Origin: Lachnospiraceae bacterium AC2028
GTDB lineage: Bacteria > Bacillota > Clostridia > Lachnospirales > Lachnospiraceae
Assembly: GCA_000702685.1 (NCBI GenBank)
Contig: JNJD01000008.1
Span: forward strand, 137,223 to 201,222
Reading direction: 5' to 3'
Length of the DNA: 64,000 nucleotides
Made by a program: the position numbers and the translations under genes
Shown here: piece by piece, positions 36,342-44,613 of the stretch
Position numbering within the stretch: position 1 is the stretch's first letter
Layout: each line of letters opens with the position of its first letter
Notes under the pieces: generated by a model
Seen by the model: the letters and a program-made list of their open reading frames with translations, nothing else
Told to the model about the DNA's origin: nothing
Database searches by the model: none

Positions 36342-37214
36342 ATGGGGAAGCATCTCGATTTATTTACTCAGTATCTCGGCGAAGAGAAGAAGATGTCCGA
36401 GAACACCATTCAGTCCTACAGAAGGGACCTTGCAAGACTTGAAAACTATTGCAACGGACTTGCGATAGATGACCTTACCGAAGTAACACAGCATAACCTC
36501 GAAAGCTATATTGATTACCTTGAGGCCGGAGATTTCAAGACCTCCACCATTTCAAGAAACGTGGCTTCGATACATGCATTTTATTCATACCTTTACACCT
36601 GTCACGAAGTTGAGACGGATGTATCAAGAGGACTCACAAGCCCCAAGGTGGAGCGCGTAGATCCCGATATCCTCACCGAAGATGAGGTTGTCAGGCTTCT
36701 TGAAGCTCCTTCAAGCGAAGATCCCAAGGGCTTAAGAGATAAAGCGATGCTCGAAGTGATGTACGCTACGGGCATCAAGGTTTCCGAACTTGTCAAGCTC
36801 CGCATGCAGGATGTCGATCTTAAGACCGACATGCTCATCGTTAACGGAAGGAGCATCCCTCTCGGAAGACATGCGAGAAGCGCTATGATCGCATATCTTG
36901 AGAGCGGCAGGGGCAAGCTTTTCGGAGAAAAAGAAAGCGACATTCTTTTCCCCAATTACCAGGGAGAAGCTATGTCAAGACAGGGATTCTGGAAGATCCT
37001 CAAGTCGTATGTCAAGGATGCCGGAATCGAGAAGGACGTTACACCTTGCCTTCTGCGCCACAGCTTTGCAGCTCATCTGATAGAGCACGGTGCGGATATC
37101 AAGAGTGTTTCGATAATGCTGGGACATTCCGATATATCAACCACTCAGGTTTATGCCCGTATGGCGCAGAACTCCCTGAGAAAAACATATGCAGGAGCTC
37201 ATCCCAGGAATTAA
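36342..37214 (+). CDS. xerD: XerD-like tyrosine recombinase with altered active site
   Basis: 290 residues, aligning end to end with XerD: an N-terminal SAM-like DNA-binding domain (about 1-95) and a catalytic domain (about 107-288). Of the six catalytic residues, Arg239 in LLRHSFAAHL, His262 in LGHSD and the nucleophile Tyr271 in QVYARM are kept. The first Arg (TGIRVSEL in homologues) is Lys146 in TGIKVSEL. The beta-hairpin Lys (normally in GKGNKER) is lost in a shortened LIVNGRSIPLG, and the first His of HxxR is Cys236 in TPCLLRH. Neighbour Nudix-xerD matches the conserved Firmicute locus, so this is the xerD orthologue by position. Catalysis may be weak or partner-dependent. Confidence 0.85.
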   Translation: MGKHLDLFTQYLGEEKKMSENTIQSYRRDLARLENYCNGLAIDDLTEVTQHNLESYIDYLEAGDFKTSTISRNVASIHAFYSYLYTCHEVETDVSRGLTSPKVERVDPDILTEDEVVRLLEAPSSEDPKGLRDKAMLEVMYATGIKVSELVKLRMQDVDLKTDMLIVNGRSIPLGRHARSAMIAYLESGRGKLFGEKESDILFPNYQGEAMSRQGFWKILKSYVKDAGIEKDVTPCLLRHSFAAHLIEHGADIKSVSIMLGHSDISTTQVYARMAQNSLRKTYAGAHPRN

Positions 37215-37235
37215 GTAATAAACAACTACTACTAC

Positions 37236-37271
37236 TGAAGCATGGGGGCGGAGAACCGTCCCCATGTTTCA
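37236..37271. repeat. GGGGACGGTTCT-type palindromic repeat (copy 3, inverted)
   Basis: TGAAGCATGGGGG (37236-37248) pairs with TCCCCATGTTTCA (37259-37271) around CGGAGAACCG. The reverse complement contains GGGGACGGTTCT, the family core. No T-run follows. Confidence 0.65.
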
Positions 37272-37294
37272 ACTGAAAAGGCATACTTTTAAGT

Positions 37295-37323
37295 TTGCAC
37301 TGGAACCGACAATAAAGTATAAT
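37295..37323 (+). promoter_or_regulatory. promoter of DAHP synthase
   Basis: TTGCAC (37295-37300), 17 bases, TATAAT (37318-37323). An ACGCGCAT/ATGCGTGT hairpin follows in the 5' leader. Confidence 0.65.
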
Positions 37324-37385
37324 GTCAAATTGGACGCGCATCTGTTCGGAATGCGTGTTAATCGTGCAAAAAAAGGAAAAAAAGT

Positions 37386-38417
37386 ATGTCATTCGAATTC
37401 ATTAAAAAGCTTCCTACTCCCGATGAGATAAGAGCAGAATATCCCGTTCCCGAAAAGGTAAGAAAGATCAAAGCAGAGCGTGATGCCGAGATCAAAAAGG
37501 TCTTTACCGGAGAGTCGGATAAATTCCTTGTGGTCATCGGACCCTGCTCGGCGGATAACGAGGAGGCTGTCTGCGATTACGTATGCAGGCTTGCAAGGGT
37601 TAACGAACAGGTCAAGGATAAGCTGATCCTTGTGCCCAGGATCTATACCAACAAGCCCCGTACCACAGGCGACGGATATAAGGGAATAGTCCATCAGCCC
37701 GATCCCGAAAAGGGTGTTGATTTCGTTGCCGGACTTATCGCTATGAGACATATGCAGATAAGAGCGGTTGAAGAGACCGGTCTTACCGCAGCGGATGAAA
37801 TGCTTTATCCCGAAAACTGGAGATATGTGTCCGATATCCTTTCCTACGTTGCGATCGGTGCACGTTCCGTAGAGGATCAGCAGCACAGACTCACGGTTTC
37901 CGGATTTGATGTGCCTGCAGGCATGAAGAATCCCACCAGCGGCGATCTTGCCGTTATGATGAATTCCATTTATGCCGCTCAGCACGCTCATTCCTTCATT
38001 TACAGGGGATGGGAAGTTAAGACCACGGGTAATCCCGCGGCACATGCGGTGCTCAGGGGAGCTACCAATAAGCACGGAAATAATACGCCCAACTATCATT
38101 ACGAGGATCTTGTCAGAGTTCTTGATATGTACAACAAGATGGATCTGAAGAATCCTGCGGTAGTCATTGACGCTAACCATTCGAATTCCGATAAGCAGTT
38201 CAAGCAGCAGATCAGGATCGTAAAAGAGGTCATGCACAACCGCACCATCAATCCCGACATCAAGAATCTCGTCAAGGGTGTGATGATAGAAAGCTACATT
38301 GAAGAAGGTAATCAGAAGATCGGAGAAGGTGTCTACGGCAAGTCCATCACAGACCCCTGTCTCGGATGGGAAGATTCCGAAAGACTTATACATGATATTG
38401 CGGATCTTGTGATCTGA
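37386..38417 (+). CDS. aroF: 3-deoxy-7-phosphoheptulonate (DAHP) synthase, class I
   Basis: 343 residues. IGPCSADN, PRTTGDGYKG, AIGARSVEDQQHR, FIYRGWEVKTTGNP and DANHSN are the diagnostic metal, PEP and erythrose-4-phosphate binding blocks of the AroF/G/H-type enzyme. It catalyses the first step of aromatic amino acid synthesis. Length matches E. coli enzymes. Feedback regulation by an aromatic amino acid is usual for the class, but the effector cannot be told from this sequence. No ACT or chorismate mutase domain is fused. Confidence 0.95.
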   Translation: MSFEFIKKLPTPDEIRAEYPVPEKVRKIKAERDAEIKKVFTGESDKFLVVIGPCSADNEEAVCDYVCRLARVNEQVKDKLILVPRIYTNKPRTTGDGYKGIVHQPDPEKGVDFVAGLIAMRHMQIRAVEETGLTAADEMLYPENWRYVSDILSYVAIGARSVEDQQHRLTVSGFDVPAGMKNPTSGDLAVMMNSIYAAQHAHSFIYRGWEVKTTGNPAAHAVLRGATNKHGNNTPNYHYEDLVRVLDMYNKMDLKNPAVVIDANHSNSDKQFKQQIRIVKEVMHNRTINPDIKNLVKGVMIESYIEEGNQKIGEGVYGKSITDPCLGWEDSERLIHDIADLVI

Positions 38418-38473
38418 TAAAGGCTGTGCATTAACCTGCGGGGCCTTGTCAGGGGCCGCAAAGGAGCAGGTTG

Positions 38474-39451
38474 ATGAGTAAGCGTACCGAAAAGATCATC
38501 CAATTATTTATACCCGCAGCGCTTGCACTTATGTGCATCGTGATCGCACTTCTCGGAAGCAGGGTCATAAGTCTTGAAAAGAGACTCGCGGGATACAGGG
38601 CATATGAAGAGCTCGGTGAAAGAGAGAACAGACTGGTTCAGCTTTCATGGATGGAAGAGAACGCTTACGACGATTCCGGCATCTCGGATCTTGCGGCACG
38701 CGTTAATCTGCCGGGCGATGCATCACTTGCATACCCCTGCGATGAATATGATCCCCATCCTTCGGATGCGCGCGGTTCATATAATCAGAGCGGAGTAACT
38801 TACGCAGCAGATTCGGATTCGGACGGAATTCACAGGGTCTATCTTACTTTTGATGACGGACCCAGCATATATACCGATGATATTCTCGATATCCTTGATG
38901 CCTACGGAGTAAAGGCAACATTCTTCGTTGTGGGCAGGGAAAACACCGCATCGTATGCGAGATATTTAAGGATAATCGAAGAAGGCCACACTCTCGGAAT
39001 GCATTCGTATTCGCACGTATATAACGATATCTATGCATCTCCCGAAAGCTTTGCGGAGGATACAGAAAGGATCAGAACCCTTCTCGAAGATGTGACCGGA
39101 CAGACTCCCGTGTTCTACAGATTCCCGGGCGGAAGCTCCAATGATGTGAGCAGCACGGATATGCATGAGCTTGAAGCATATCTCGATTCCGAAGGGATCA
39201 TCTATTTCGACTGGAACGTTTCCAGCGGTGATGCGGGCAGGGAACCTCTTACTCCCGATCAGATCATAAGGAACGCTCTACAGGGAATAGAGAGCAGGGA
39301 TACGACAGTCATTCTTTTCCATGATACGGCTGCCAAGAAGTCCACGGTATATGCGCTTCCTTCCATCATAGAAGCGATCCAGGCAATGGATAATACGGAA
39401 ATACTTCCCATCACATATGACACTACTGTCATACAACATGACCATCCATAA
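38474..39451 (+). CDS. membrane-anchored polysaccharide deacetylase (NodB domain)
   Basis: 325 residues from ATG 38474 (AAGGAG 7 bases upstream). An N-terminal helix (about 10-30) anchors it outside. The NodB domain (about 115-320) has FDDGPS, the His pair in HSYSHVYND, FRFPGGSS, and FDWNVSSGDA, with LFHDT as the final motif. It probably removes acetyl groups from peptidoglycan GlcNAc or another surface glycan. It is followed 22 bp later by the bactofilin gene, suggesting envelope-shape work. Confidence 0.9.
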   Translation: MSKRTEKIIQLFIPAALALMCIVIALLGSRVISLEKRLAGYRAYEELGERENRLVQLSWMEENAYDDSGISDLAARVNLPGDASLAYPCDEYDPHPSDARGSYNQSGVTYAADSDSDGIHRVYLTFDDGPSIYTDDILDILDAYGVKATFFVVGRENTASYARYLRIIEEGHTLGMHSYSHVYNDIYASPESFAEDTERIRTLLEDVTGQTPVFYRFPGGSSNDVSSTDMHELEAYLDSEGIIYFDWNVSSGDAGREPLTPDQIIRNALQGIESRDTTVILFHDTAAKKSTVYALPSIIEAIQAMDNTEILPITYDTTVIQHDHP

Positions 39452-39473
39452 TAAAAATCTACGGAGGTAACAA

Positions 39474-40595
39474 ATGGGTTTTTTCGGTGAATTAAAACAG
39501 GACCTGTCACAGGTAGCTGATTCCGCCAAAGAAAAAGAAGCGGCTGACGCACAGGCTGACAGCCTCCTTGCTGATGCTGAGCTTGCCGGACTTGATGAAG
39601 CCGAGGCTCTCAGCTCAAAAGAAACAGAAGAAGACATCCCCGCATCCGAAGAAGATGCCGATGATGTATCAATGCTTCTGAAGGATCTTGTCTCGGATCT
39701 CGGCGGAGACGATCTTCATGAAGCACCCGAATCATCCGAAGAAGGTTCGGGAGATATCGGTGATGATATCGATGCGATCCTTGCGGGACTGACTGCCGAT
39801 GCAGAGCCCGAAGCATCCGATGAAAAGACTGAGGAAGAGATAGCATTCTCATCCGAGCCTGAAGAAGAAGCACCCGCCGAGGAAGCTGCGGCAGAGGAAG
39901 AGCCCGAAGATTATATGGCAGCTCTCGATGAAGCATTCGCAGCTCTTACGCAAAAAGAAGAAGAGGCTCCCGCGGAGGATGAAGCACAGGCTGAGCCTGA
40001 GGTCATTCCCGCAGAGGAAGAAGAGCCCGAAGAAGAGACAATAGAAGAAACCAAAGAAACTTATGAGTATAAAGGAGCAGATGAAATGGAGACAGGTAAT
40101 TATTCAGAAGAGACTTCCGTAATAACCGGAGGAATGGTTGTAAACGGTGATATTGAGTCACTCGGATCACTCGATCTTATCGGCAAGGTAAACGGTGATG
40201 TATCCGTAAAGGGCAAGCTCAATGTTACCGGACATATCGTAGGAAATTCCGAAGCTAAGGAAGTATTTGCTGAGAATGCCAAGATCACCGGTAATGTCAC
40301 CAGCGAAAGCTCCGTTAAGATCGGTGCCGGAACTGTCGTAGTCGGTAACATCTCCGCATTCAGCGCAGCTATCGCAGGTGCCGTAAAGGGAGATATCGAT
40401 GTACACGGCCCCGTCATTCTCGATTCAACCGCCATCGTAATGGGCAACATCCGCTCCAAGTCAGTACAGATCAACAACGGTGCTGCTCTTGAAGGTATCT
40501 GCTCACAGGCTTATGCAGAGGTCAGCCCTACCGCATTCTTCGATGATTACAAGCCTGAGACCAGACCCGAGAAGAAGGCTAAGAAAGAGAACTGA
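39474..40595 (+). CDS. bactofilin with long acidic N-terminal extension
   Basis: 373 residues. Residues 1-200 are extremely acidic and low-complexity (Glu, Ala, Asp), with no known fold. The C-terminal bactofilin domain (about 215-350) shows the six-residue beta-helix periodicity (NGDIES, GKVNGDVSVKG, GNVTSESS, GNISAFS, GDIDVHG, GNIRSKS). Ordinary bactofilins are 100-180 residues, so the tail is unusual. An in-frame ATG at 40086 is preceded by AAAGGAG with 8-base spacing and would give a 169-residue standard-size bactofilin. It polymerises on membranes and organises wall enzymes in other bacteria. Confidence 0.85.
   Translation: MGFFGELKQDLSQVADSAKEKEAADAQADSLLADAELAGLDEAEALSSKETEEDIPASEEDADDVSMLLKDLVSDLGGDDLHEAPESSEEGSGDIGDDIDAILAGLTADAEPEASDEKTEEEIAFSSEPEEEAPAEEAAAEEEPEDYMAALDEAFAALTQKEEEAPAEDEAQAEPEVIPAEEEEPEEETIEETKETYEYKGADEMETGNYSEETSVITGGMVVNGDIESLGSLDLIGKVNGDVSVKGKLNVTGHIVGNSEAKEVFAENAKITGNVTSESSVKIGAGTVVVGNISAFSAAIAGAVKGDIDVHGPVILDSTAIVMGNIRSKSVQINNGAALEGICSQAYAEVSPTAFFDDYKPETRPEKKAKKEN
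40071..40088 (+). promoter_or_regulatory. internal ribosome binding site and start in the bactofilin gene
   Basis: AAAGGAG (40071-40077), 8 bases, ATG (40086-40088) in the same frame as the full gene (codon 205). It lies exactly where the acidic tail ends and the bactofilin domain begins. Confidence 0.45.
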
Positions 40596-40621
40596 TCATA
40601 TAAACCGTAAAGGAGACCGAT

Positions 40622-41314
40622 ATGAGGATACTTTTGAAGCTCAGCGGCGAAGCACTTGCAGGACCCTCCGGAAAGGGATTTGACGAGCCTACCGTAAGAA
40701 TGGTGGCCGATCAGATAAAGGAGATCGCAGGCAAGGGAACCCAGGTCGGTGTAGTCATCGGCGGCGGTAATTTCTGGAGAGGAAGAAGCTCCGAAAATAT
40801 CGACCGTACCAAGGCGGACCAGATCGGAATGCTGGCAACGGTAATGAATGCATTGTATGTTTCCGAGATCTGCAGATCCGTGGGACTTAAGACCGATATA
40901 TTAACTCCTTTTACCATAGGTGCATTTACGGATCTTTTTTCCAAGGATAAAGCCAATAAGGCATTTGAGGAAGGACACATCGTATTCTTTGCCGGAGGCA
41001 CCGGACACCCTTACTTCTCAACCGATACGGGAGTCGTTCTCAGAGCGGTCGAAGTCGAAGCGGATCAGATCCTTCTGGCCAAGTCCATCGACGGAGTTTA
41101 CGATTCGGATCCCGCCAAGAATCCGGATGCAAAGAGATTCGATGAGATCACCATCGATGATGTCATCGCAAGGAATCTTCAGGTTGTCGACATGACGGCA
41201 TCGATCCTTGCACGCGATAACAAAATGCCGATGGCTGTCTTTTCTCTCAATGAGAAGAACAGCATAGTAAATACTCTTTACGGTCAGTTTAACGGAACCA
41301 GGATAACGGTTTAG
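40622..41314 (+). CDS. pyrH: UMP kinase
   Basis: 230 residues of the amino-acid kinase fold. LLKLSGEAL, VIGGGNFWRG, GGTGHPYFSTDT and DGVYDSDPAKNP are diagnostic. It makes UDP from UMP for pyrimidine nucleotides and wall precursors. It normally follows rpsB-tsf, but here the bactofilin gene precedes it. frr follows after 14 bp. Confidence 0.96.
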   Translation: MRILLKLSGEALAGPSGKGFDEPTVRMVADQIKEIAGKGTQVGVVIGGGNFWRGRSSENIDRTKADQIGMLATVMNALYVSEICRSVGLKTDILTPFTIGAFTDLFSKDKANKAFEEGHIVFFAGGTGHPYFSTDTGVVLRAVEVEADQILLAKSIDGVYDSDPAKNPDAKRFDEITIDDVIARNLQVVDMTASILARDNKMPMAVFSLNEKNSIVNTLYGQFNGTRITV

Positions 41315-41328
41315 AAAGGCGGATATTT

Positions 41329-41880
41329 ATGGATGCCAGGTTACAGTCATATGAAGATAAGATGAAGAAGACCCTTGATTTCCTCGCTGAGGAATATGCT
41401 GCGGTTCGTGCGGGAAGAGCCAATCCCCACGTTCTCGACAAGATCAAGGTAGATTATTACGGAACTCCCACCCCCATTCAGCAGGTAGGAAACGTTTCCG
41501 TTCCCGAAGCGCGCATCATCCAGATCGCACCCTGGGACAAGACTATGCTCAAAGCAATCGAGAAGGCTATCCAGACTTCCGATATCGGTATCAATCCTCA
41601 GAATGACGGTAGTGTCATAAGACTTCAGTTCCCCGAGCTTACCGAGGAAAGACGTAAGGATCTTGTTAAGGATATCAAGAAGAAGGCAGAAGAGGGCAAG
41701 GTTGCGCTCAGAAACGTAAGAAGAGACGGCAACGAAGAGTTCAAGAAGCTCGGCAAGGGAGAGATCTCCGAGGACGAAGCTGCGGATCTTACCGATTCCC
41801 TCCAGAAGCTTACCGACGATTATATTGCCAAGATCGACAAGGCTCTTGAAGAGAAGACCAAGGAGCTTATGACCGTATAA
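41329..41880 (+). CDS. frr: ribosome recycling factor
   Basis: 183 residues. VRAGRANPHVLDKIKVDYYG and VPEARIIQIAPWDK are the conserved blocks, with a long helical C-terminal domain. With EF-G it splits post-termination ribosomes. Its TAA overlaps the uppS ATG by one base. Confidence 0.96.
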   Translation: MDARLQSYEDKMKKTLDFLAEEYAAVRAGRANPHVLDKIKVDYYGTPTPIQQVGNVSVPEARIIQIAPWDKTMLKAIEKAIQTSDIGINPQNDGSVIRLQFPELTEERRKDLVKDIKKKAEEGKVALRNVRRDGNEEFKKLGKGEISEDEAADLTDSLQKLTDDYIAKIDKALEEKTKELMTV

Positions 41881-42590
41881 TGGCTAATGTTCCCGAGCAT
41901 CTTGCGATAATCTTAGACGGTAACGGCAGGTGGGCCAAGAAGAAAGGCCTTCCGAGAAATGCCGGACATGTTCAGGGTGCGCGTGTCCTTGAGGACATGT
42001 GTGAGATCGTATGGAATAAAGGGATAAAGTATCTGACGGTATATGCTTTTTCATCCGAGAACTGGAAGAGGCCCGCTGACGAAGTCGCAACTCTGATGAA
42101 GCTTCTCAGGGACTATATGAAGACTTCCGTAAAGCGCGCGATGAAGAACAATATGCGTGTAAGAGTCATAGGCGATAAGTCCGGACTCGACGAAGATCTG
42201 CGCGTGTCGATCGCTGAACTTGAAGATGCAACCAAAGGCAATACGGGTCTTCAGTTTACGATCGCACTCAATTACGGCGGACGTGATGAGATCGTACGTG
42301 CCGTAAGAAAGCTTTCTGCGGAGCATGATGCGGAATATCTGAAGAATCTTTCCGAAGATGATTTTGCATCCGCACTCGATACCGCGGGAATGCCCGATCC
42401 CGACCTTCTTATCCGTACATGCGGAGAAGAGAGGCTGTCGAATTTCCTGCTGTGGCAGATCTCATACAGTGAATTCTACTTTGCCGATTGCGCATGGCCT
42501 GACTTTAACGAAGCGGAACTTGATAAAGCCATCGAAAGCTACGCATCAAGGACCAGACGTTTCGGAGGCCTTGTAAAAGGCGAAGAATAA
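41880..42590 (+). CDS. uppS: undecaprenyl diphosphate synthase (cis-prenyltransferase)
   Basis: 236 residues. ILDGNGRWAKKKGLPRNAGH gives the catalytic Asp, and LNYGGRDEIV and DLLIRTCGEERLSNFLLWQ are the other signature blocks. It makes the C55 lipid carrier for peptidoglycan and other glycans. It is coupled to frr by a one-base overlap and is followed by cdsA. Confidence 0.96.
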   Translation: MANVPEHLAIILDGNGRWAKKKGLPRNAGHVQGARVLEDMCEIVWNKGIKYLTVYAFSSENWKRPADEVATLMKLLRDYMKTSVKRAMKNNMRVRVIGDKSGLDEDLRVSIAELEDATKGNTGLQFTIALNYGGRDEIVRAVRKLSAEHDAEYLKNLSEDDFASALDTAGMPDPDLLIRTCGEERLSNFLLWQISYSEFYFADCAWPDFNEAELDKAIESYASRTRRFGGLVKGEE

Positions 42591-42607
42591 AAAACAGGGA
42601 GAACCTG

Positions 42608-43435
42608 ATGTTCGTTAAGAGACTTATAAGCGGAATAGTTCTTATATTCGGGCTTGGATTTTCCTTCGCGTACGGCGGATATCTTCTTTCCGCTGTTCTG
42701 ATGATCATATCCCTTATCGGTTATTGTGAACTGGTAAAGGCTCTCTGCAGTGAGACCGAGCGCCGTGAACTCAACGGACCGGACAACATCGCATTTGCTT
42801 CGATCATTCTCTATTACCTGTCCGTAACATTTACCGACGACAAGACTTTTCTCATACTCGTTATCGGCGGCTTTATGCTTGTCGAGCTTGTGTGGTTTGT
42901 TCTCAGATTTCCCAAGTATTCCACCGACAGGATCGTAAGGACCGTTTTCAGTGTGATCTACTGTCCCGTCATGATCAGCTTCATCTATATGATCAGGGAG
43001 CTTGAAGGCAGGGAATTCCTCGTATGGATCGTTCTCATCGCTTCATGGGGATGCGATACTCTCGCTTATTGCAGCGGCATGCTTTTGGGACGTCATCATC
43101 CTTTCAAGCAGCTTTCTCCCAAGAAGTCTACCGAAGGCTGCATCGGCGGAATAATCGGAAGTGCTGTCATCGGTTTTATATTCGGTCTCTTTTACGTTAA
43201 GAGATTTCTTCCCGTTCCTTACATCGAGTGGAGACTTGCACTCATATGCGGAGTCGGTGCGCTTATGGGAATGGTCGGAGATCTTGCGGCATCCGGAATA
43301 AAGCGCAATAACAATATCAAGGATTTCGGAATGATCATCCCCGGACACGGCGGAATAATGGACAGATTCGATTCCATGATACTGTGCGCACCCGCAGCAT
43401 ACATACTTACTTATCTGCTTATTGCCGCATCGTGA
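42608..43435 (+). CDS. cdsA: phosphatidate cytidylyltransferase
   Basis: 275 residues with about eight helices. The signature lies near the end: GDLAASGIKRNNNIKDFG and IPGHGGIMDRFDSM. It makes CDP-diacylglycerol for phospholipids, feeding PgsA (25028). RBS GGGAGA precedes the ATG. Confidence 0.94.
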   Translation: MFVKRLISGIVLIFGLGFSFAYGGYLLSAVLMIISLIGYCELVKALCSETERRELNGPDNIAFASIILYYLSVTFTDDKTFLILVIGGFMLVELVWFVLRFPKYSTDRIVRTVFSVIYCPVMISFIYMIRELEGREFLVWIVLIASWGCDTLAYCSGMLLGRHHPFKQLSPKKSTEGCIGGIIGSAVIGFIFGLFYVKRFLPVPYIEWRLALICGVGALMGMVGDLAASGIKRNNNIKDFGMIIPGHGGIMDRFDSMILCAPAAYILTYLLIAAS

Positions 43436-43474
43436 CGTTATATATGACGTCGTTATGCGGTAAGGAGTTTTGCT

Positions 43475-44557
43475 ATGAATATGATATCTTCCATCATATG
43501 GTTCATCATAATCTTTTCGATCGTTGTCATTTCTCATGAGTTCGGTCATTACCTGCTTGCCAGAGCCAACGGCATCAGGGTCAAGGAATTTCTCGTAGGT
43601 TTCGGTCCGGTCATTTTCAAATTCAAAAAAGGCGGAACGGTATTTAAAGTATGTCTCCTTCCTCTGGGCGGAGCCTGTGTTTACGACGGAATGGATGAAA
43701 TTGATAAAGATGCGGAAGCAGAGGAAGACAGCGAACGCATCATCGACAGATCCAAATTCCCCAACGCAAGACCCTGGGCCAAGATTGCAACTCTTGTTGC
43801 CGGACCGCTTTTCAATTTTGTTCTCGGATTCATTGTCGCATTTATCATGGTCAATATGATCGTGATCCGCGAGCCTGTGGTCACCGAAGTCATAGAAGGC
43901 GGTGCTGCTGAGGCTGCGGGAATCATGCCCGGAGACAGGATCACCGCAATAGACGGTGAAAAGATCTATCTCTACGACGAGATATCCGTATATACCACGC
44001 TCTACCGCGGAGGAGATACACACCTTACCGTGGACAGAAACGGTGAGGAACTTGAGATAGTGATGACTCCGTATTACAGCGAGCAGTACGGAAAATATAT
44101 GATCGGCATCATCAATGATACCTTTGTGGAGGAACTCAAAGGCGGAGATGCCTTCAGGTATACATGGTACGAGATGCGCTACAATGTGATCATGGTATGG
44201 AAGAGTCTCGGAGCTCTGCTTACCGGACATCTGGCACGTGAGAATGTTGCCGGACCTGTCGGCGTTGTCAATATGGTCGGAGACATTATTGAAGAGACGA
44301 GCCCCTACGGATGGCAGACGGTACTTGTCAACATGCTTAACCTTATGCTTCTGCTTACCGTTAACCTCGGTATCTTCAATATGCTGCCCGTGCCCGCACT
44401 CGACGGAGGACGTCTTCTTTTCGCACTGATCGAGCTGGTACGCGGAAAGCCCGTGCCTCCCAAGAAGGAAGCTTACGTTCATCTTGCGGGAATGGTACTG
44501 CTCCTCATCATCGTGGTCATAGTGTTCTTTAACGACATACATAATATATTTCATTAA
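43475..44557 (+). CDS. rseP: RIP zinc metalloprotease RseP-like (site-2 protease)
   Basis: 360 residues. HEFGH near residue 22 is the zinc-binding motif in the first helix. A PDZ domain (about 125-200) follows, and the third zinc ligand lies in MLPVPALDGG. It cuts membrane-spanning anti-sigma factors or signal peptides. In most Firmicutes dxr lies between cdsA and rseP, but here dxr follows rseP. RBS AAGGAG is present. Confidence 0.94.
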   Translation: MNMISSIIWFIIIFSIVVISHEFGHYLLARANGIRVKEFLVGFGPVIFKFKKGGTVFKVCLLPLGGACVYDGMDEIDKDAEAEEDSERIIDRSKFPNARPWAKIATLVAGPLFNFVLGFIVAFIMVNMIVIREPVVTEVIEGGAAEAAGIMPGDRITAIDGEKIYLYDEISVYTTLYRGGDTHLTVDRNGEELEIVMTPYYSEQYGKYMIGIINDTFVEELKGGDAFRYTWYEMRYNVIMVWKSLGALLTGHLARENVAGPVGVVNMVGDIIEETSPYGWQTVLVNMLNLMLLLTVNLGIFNMLPVPALDGGRLLFALIELVRGKPVPPKKEAYVHLAGMVLLLIIVVIVFFNDIHNIFH

Positions 44558-44561
44558 TGTC

Positions 44562-44585
44562 GTGACGGCAGAAAGTCTCCGTCAC
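44562..44585. repeat. GTGACGG/CCGTCAC inverted repeat between rseP and dxr
   Basis: Seven-base arms with a 10-base loop. It resembles the end arms of the dispersed repeat family but lacks the GGGGAC core, so its membership is uncertain. Confidence 0.35.
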
Positions 44586-44613
44586 TGAGTGAAACAGTTA
44601 ATGGAGTAAATCC

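Noticed and set aside
39600-40060. GAAGAA-rich low-complexity DNA as a repeat array
   Set aside because: It is the coding region of the acidic bactofilin tail, with no regular unit or spacer.
43043-44554. 503-codon open frame on the minus strand opposite cdsA and rseP
   Set aside because: It lies wholly over well-supported genes and its product is rich in His, Tyr and Asp with no domain. It is an antisense shadow.
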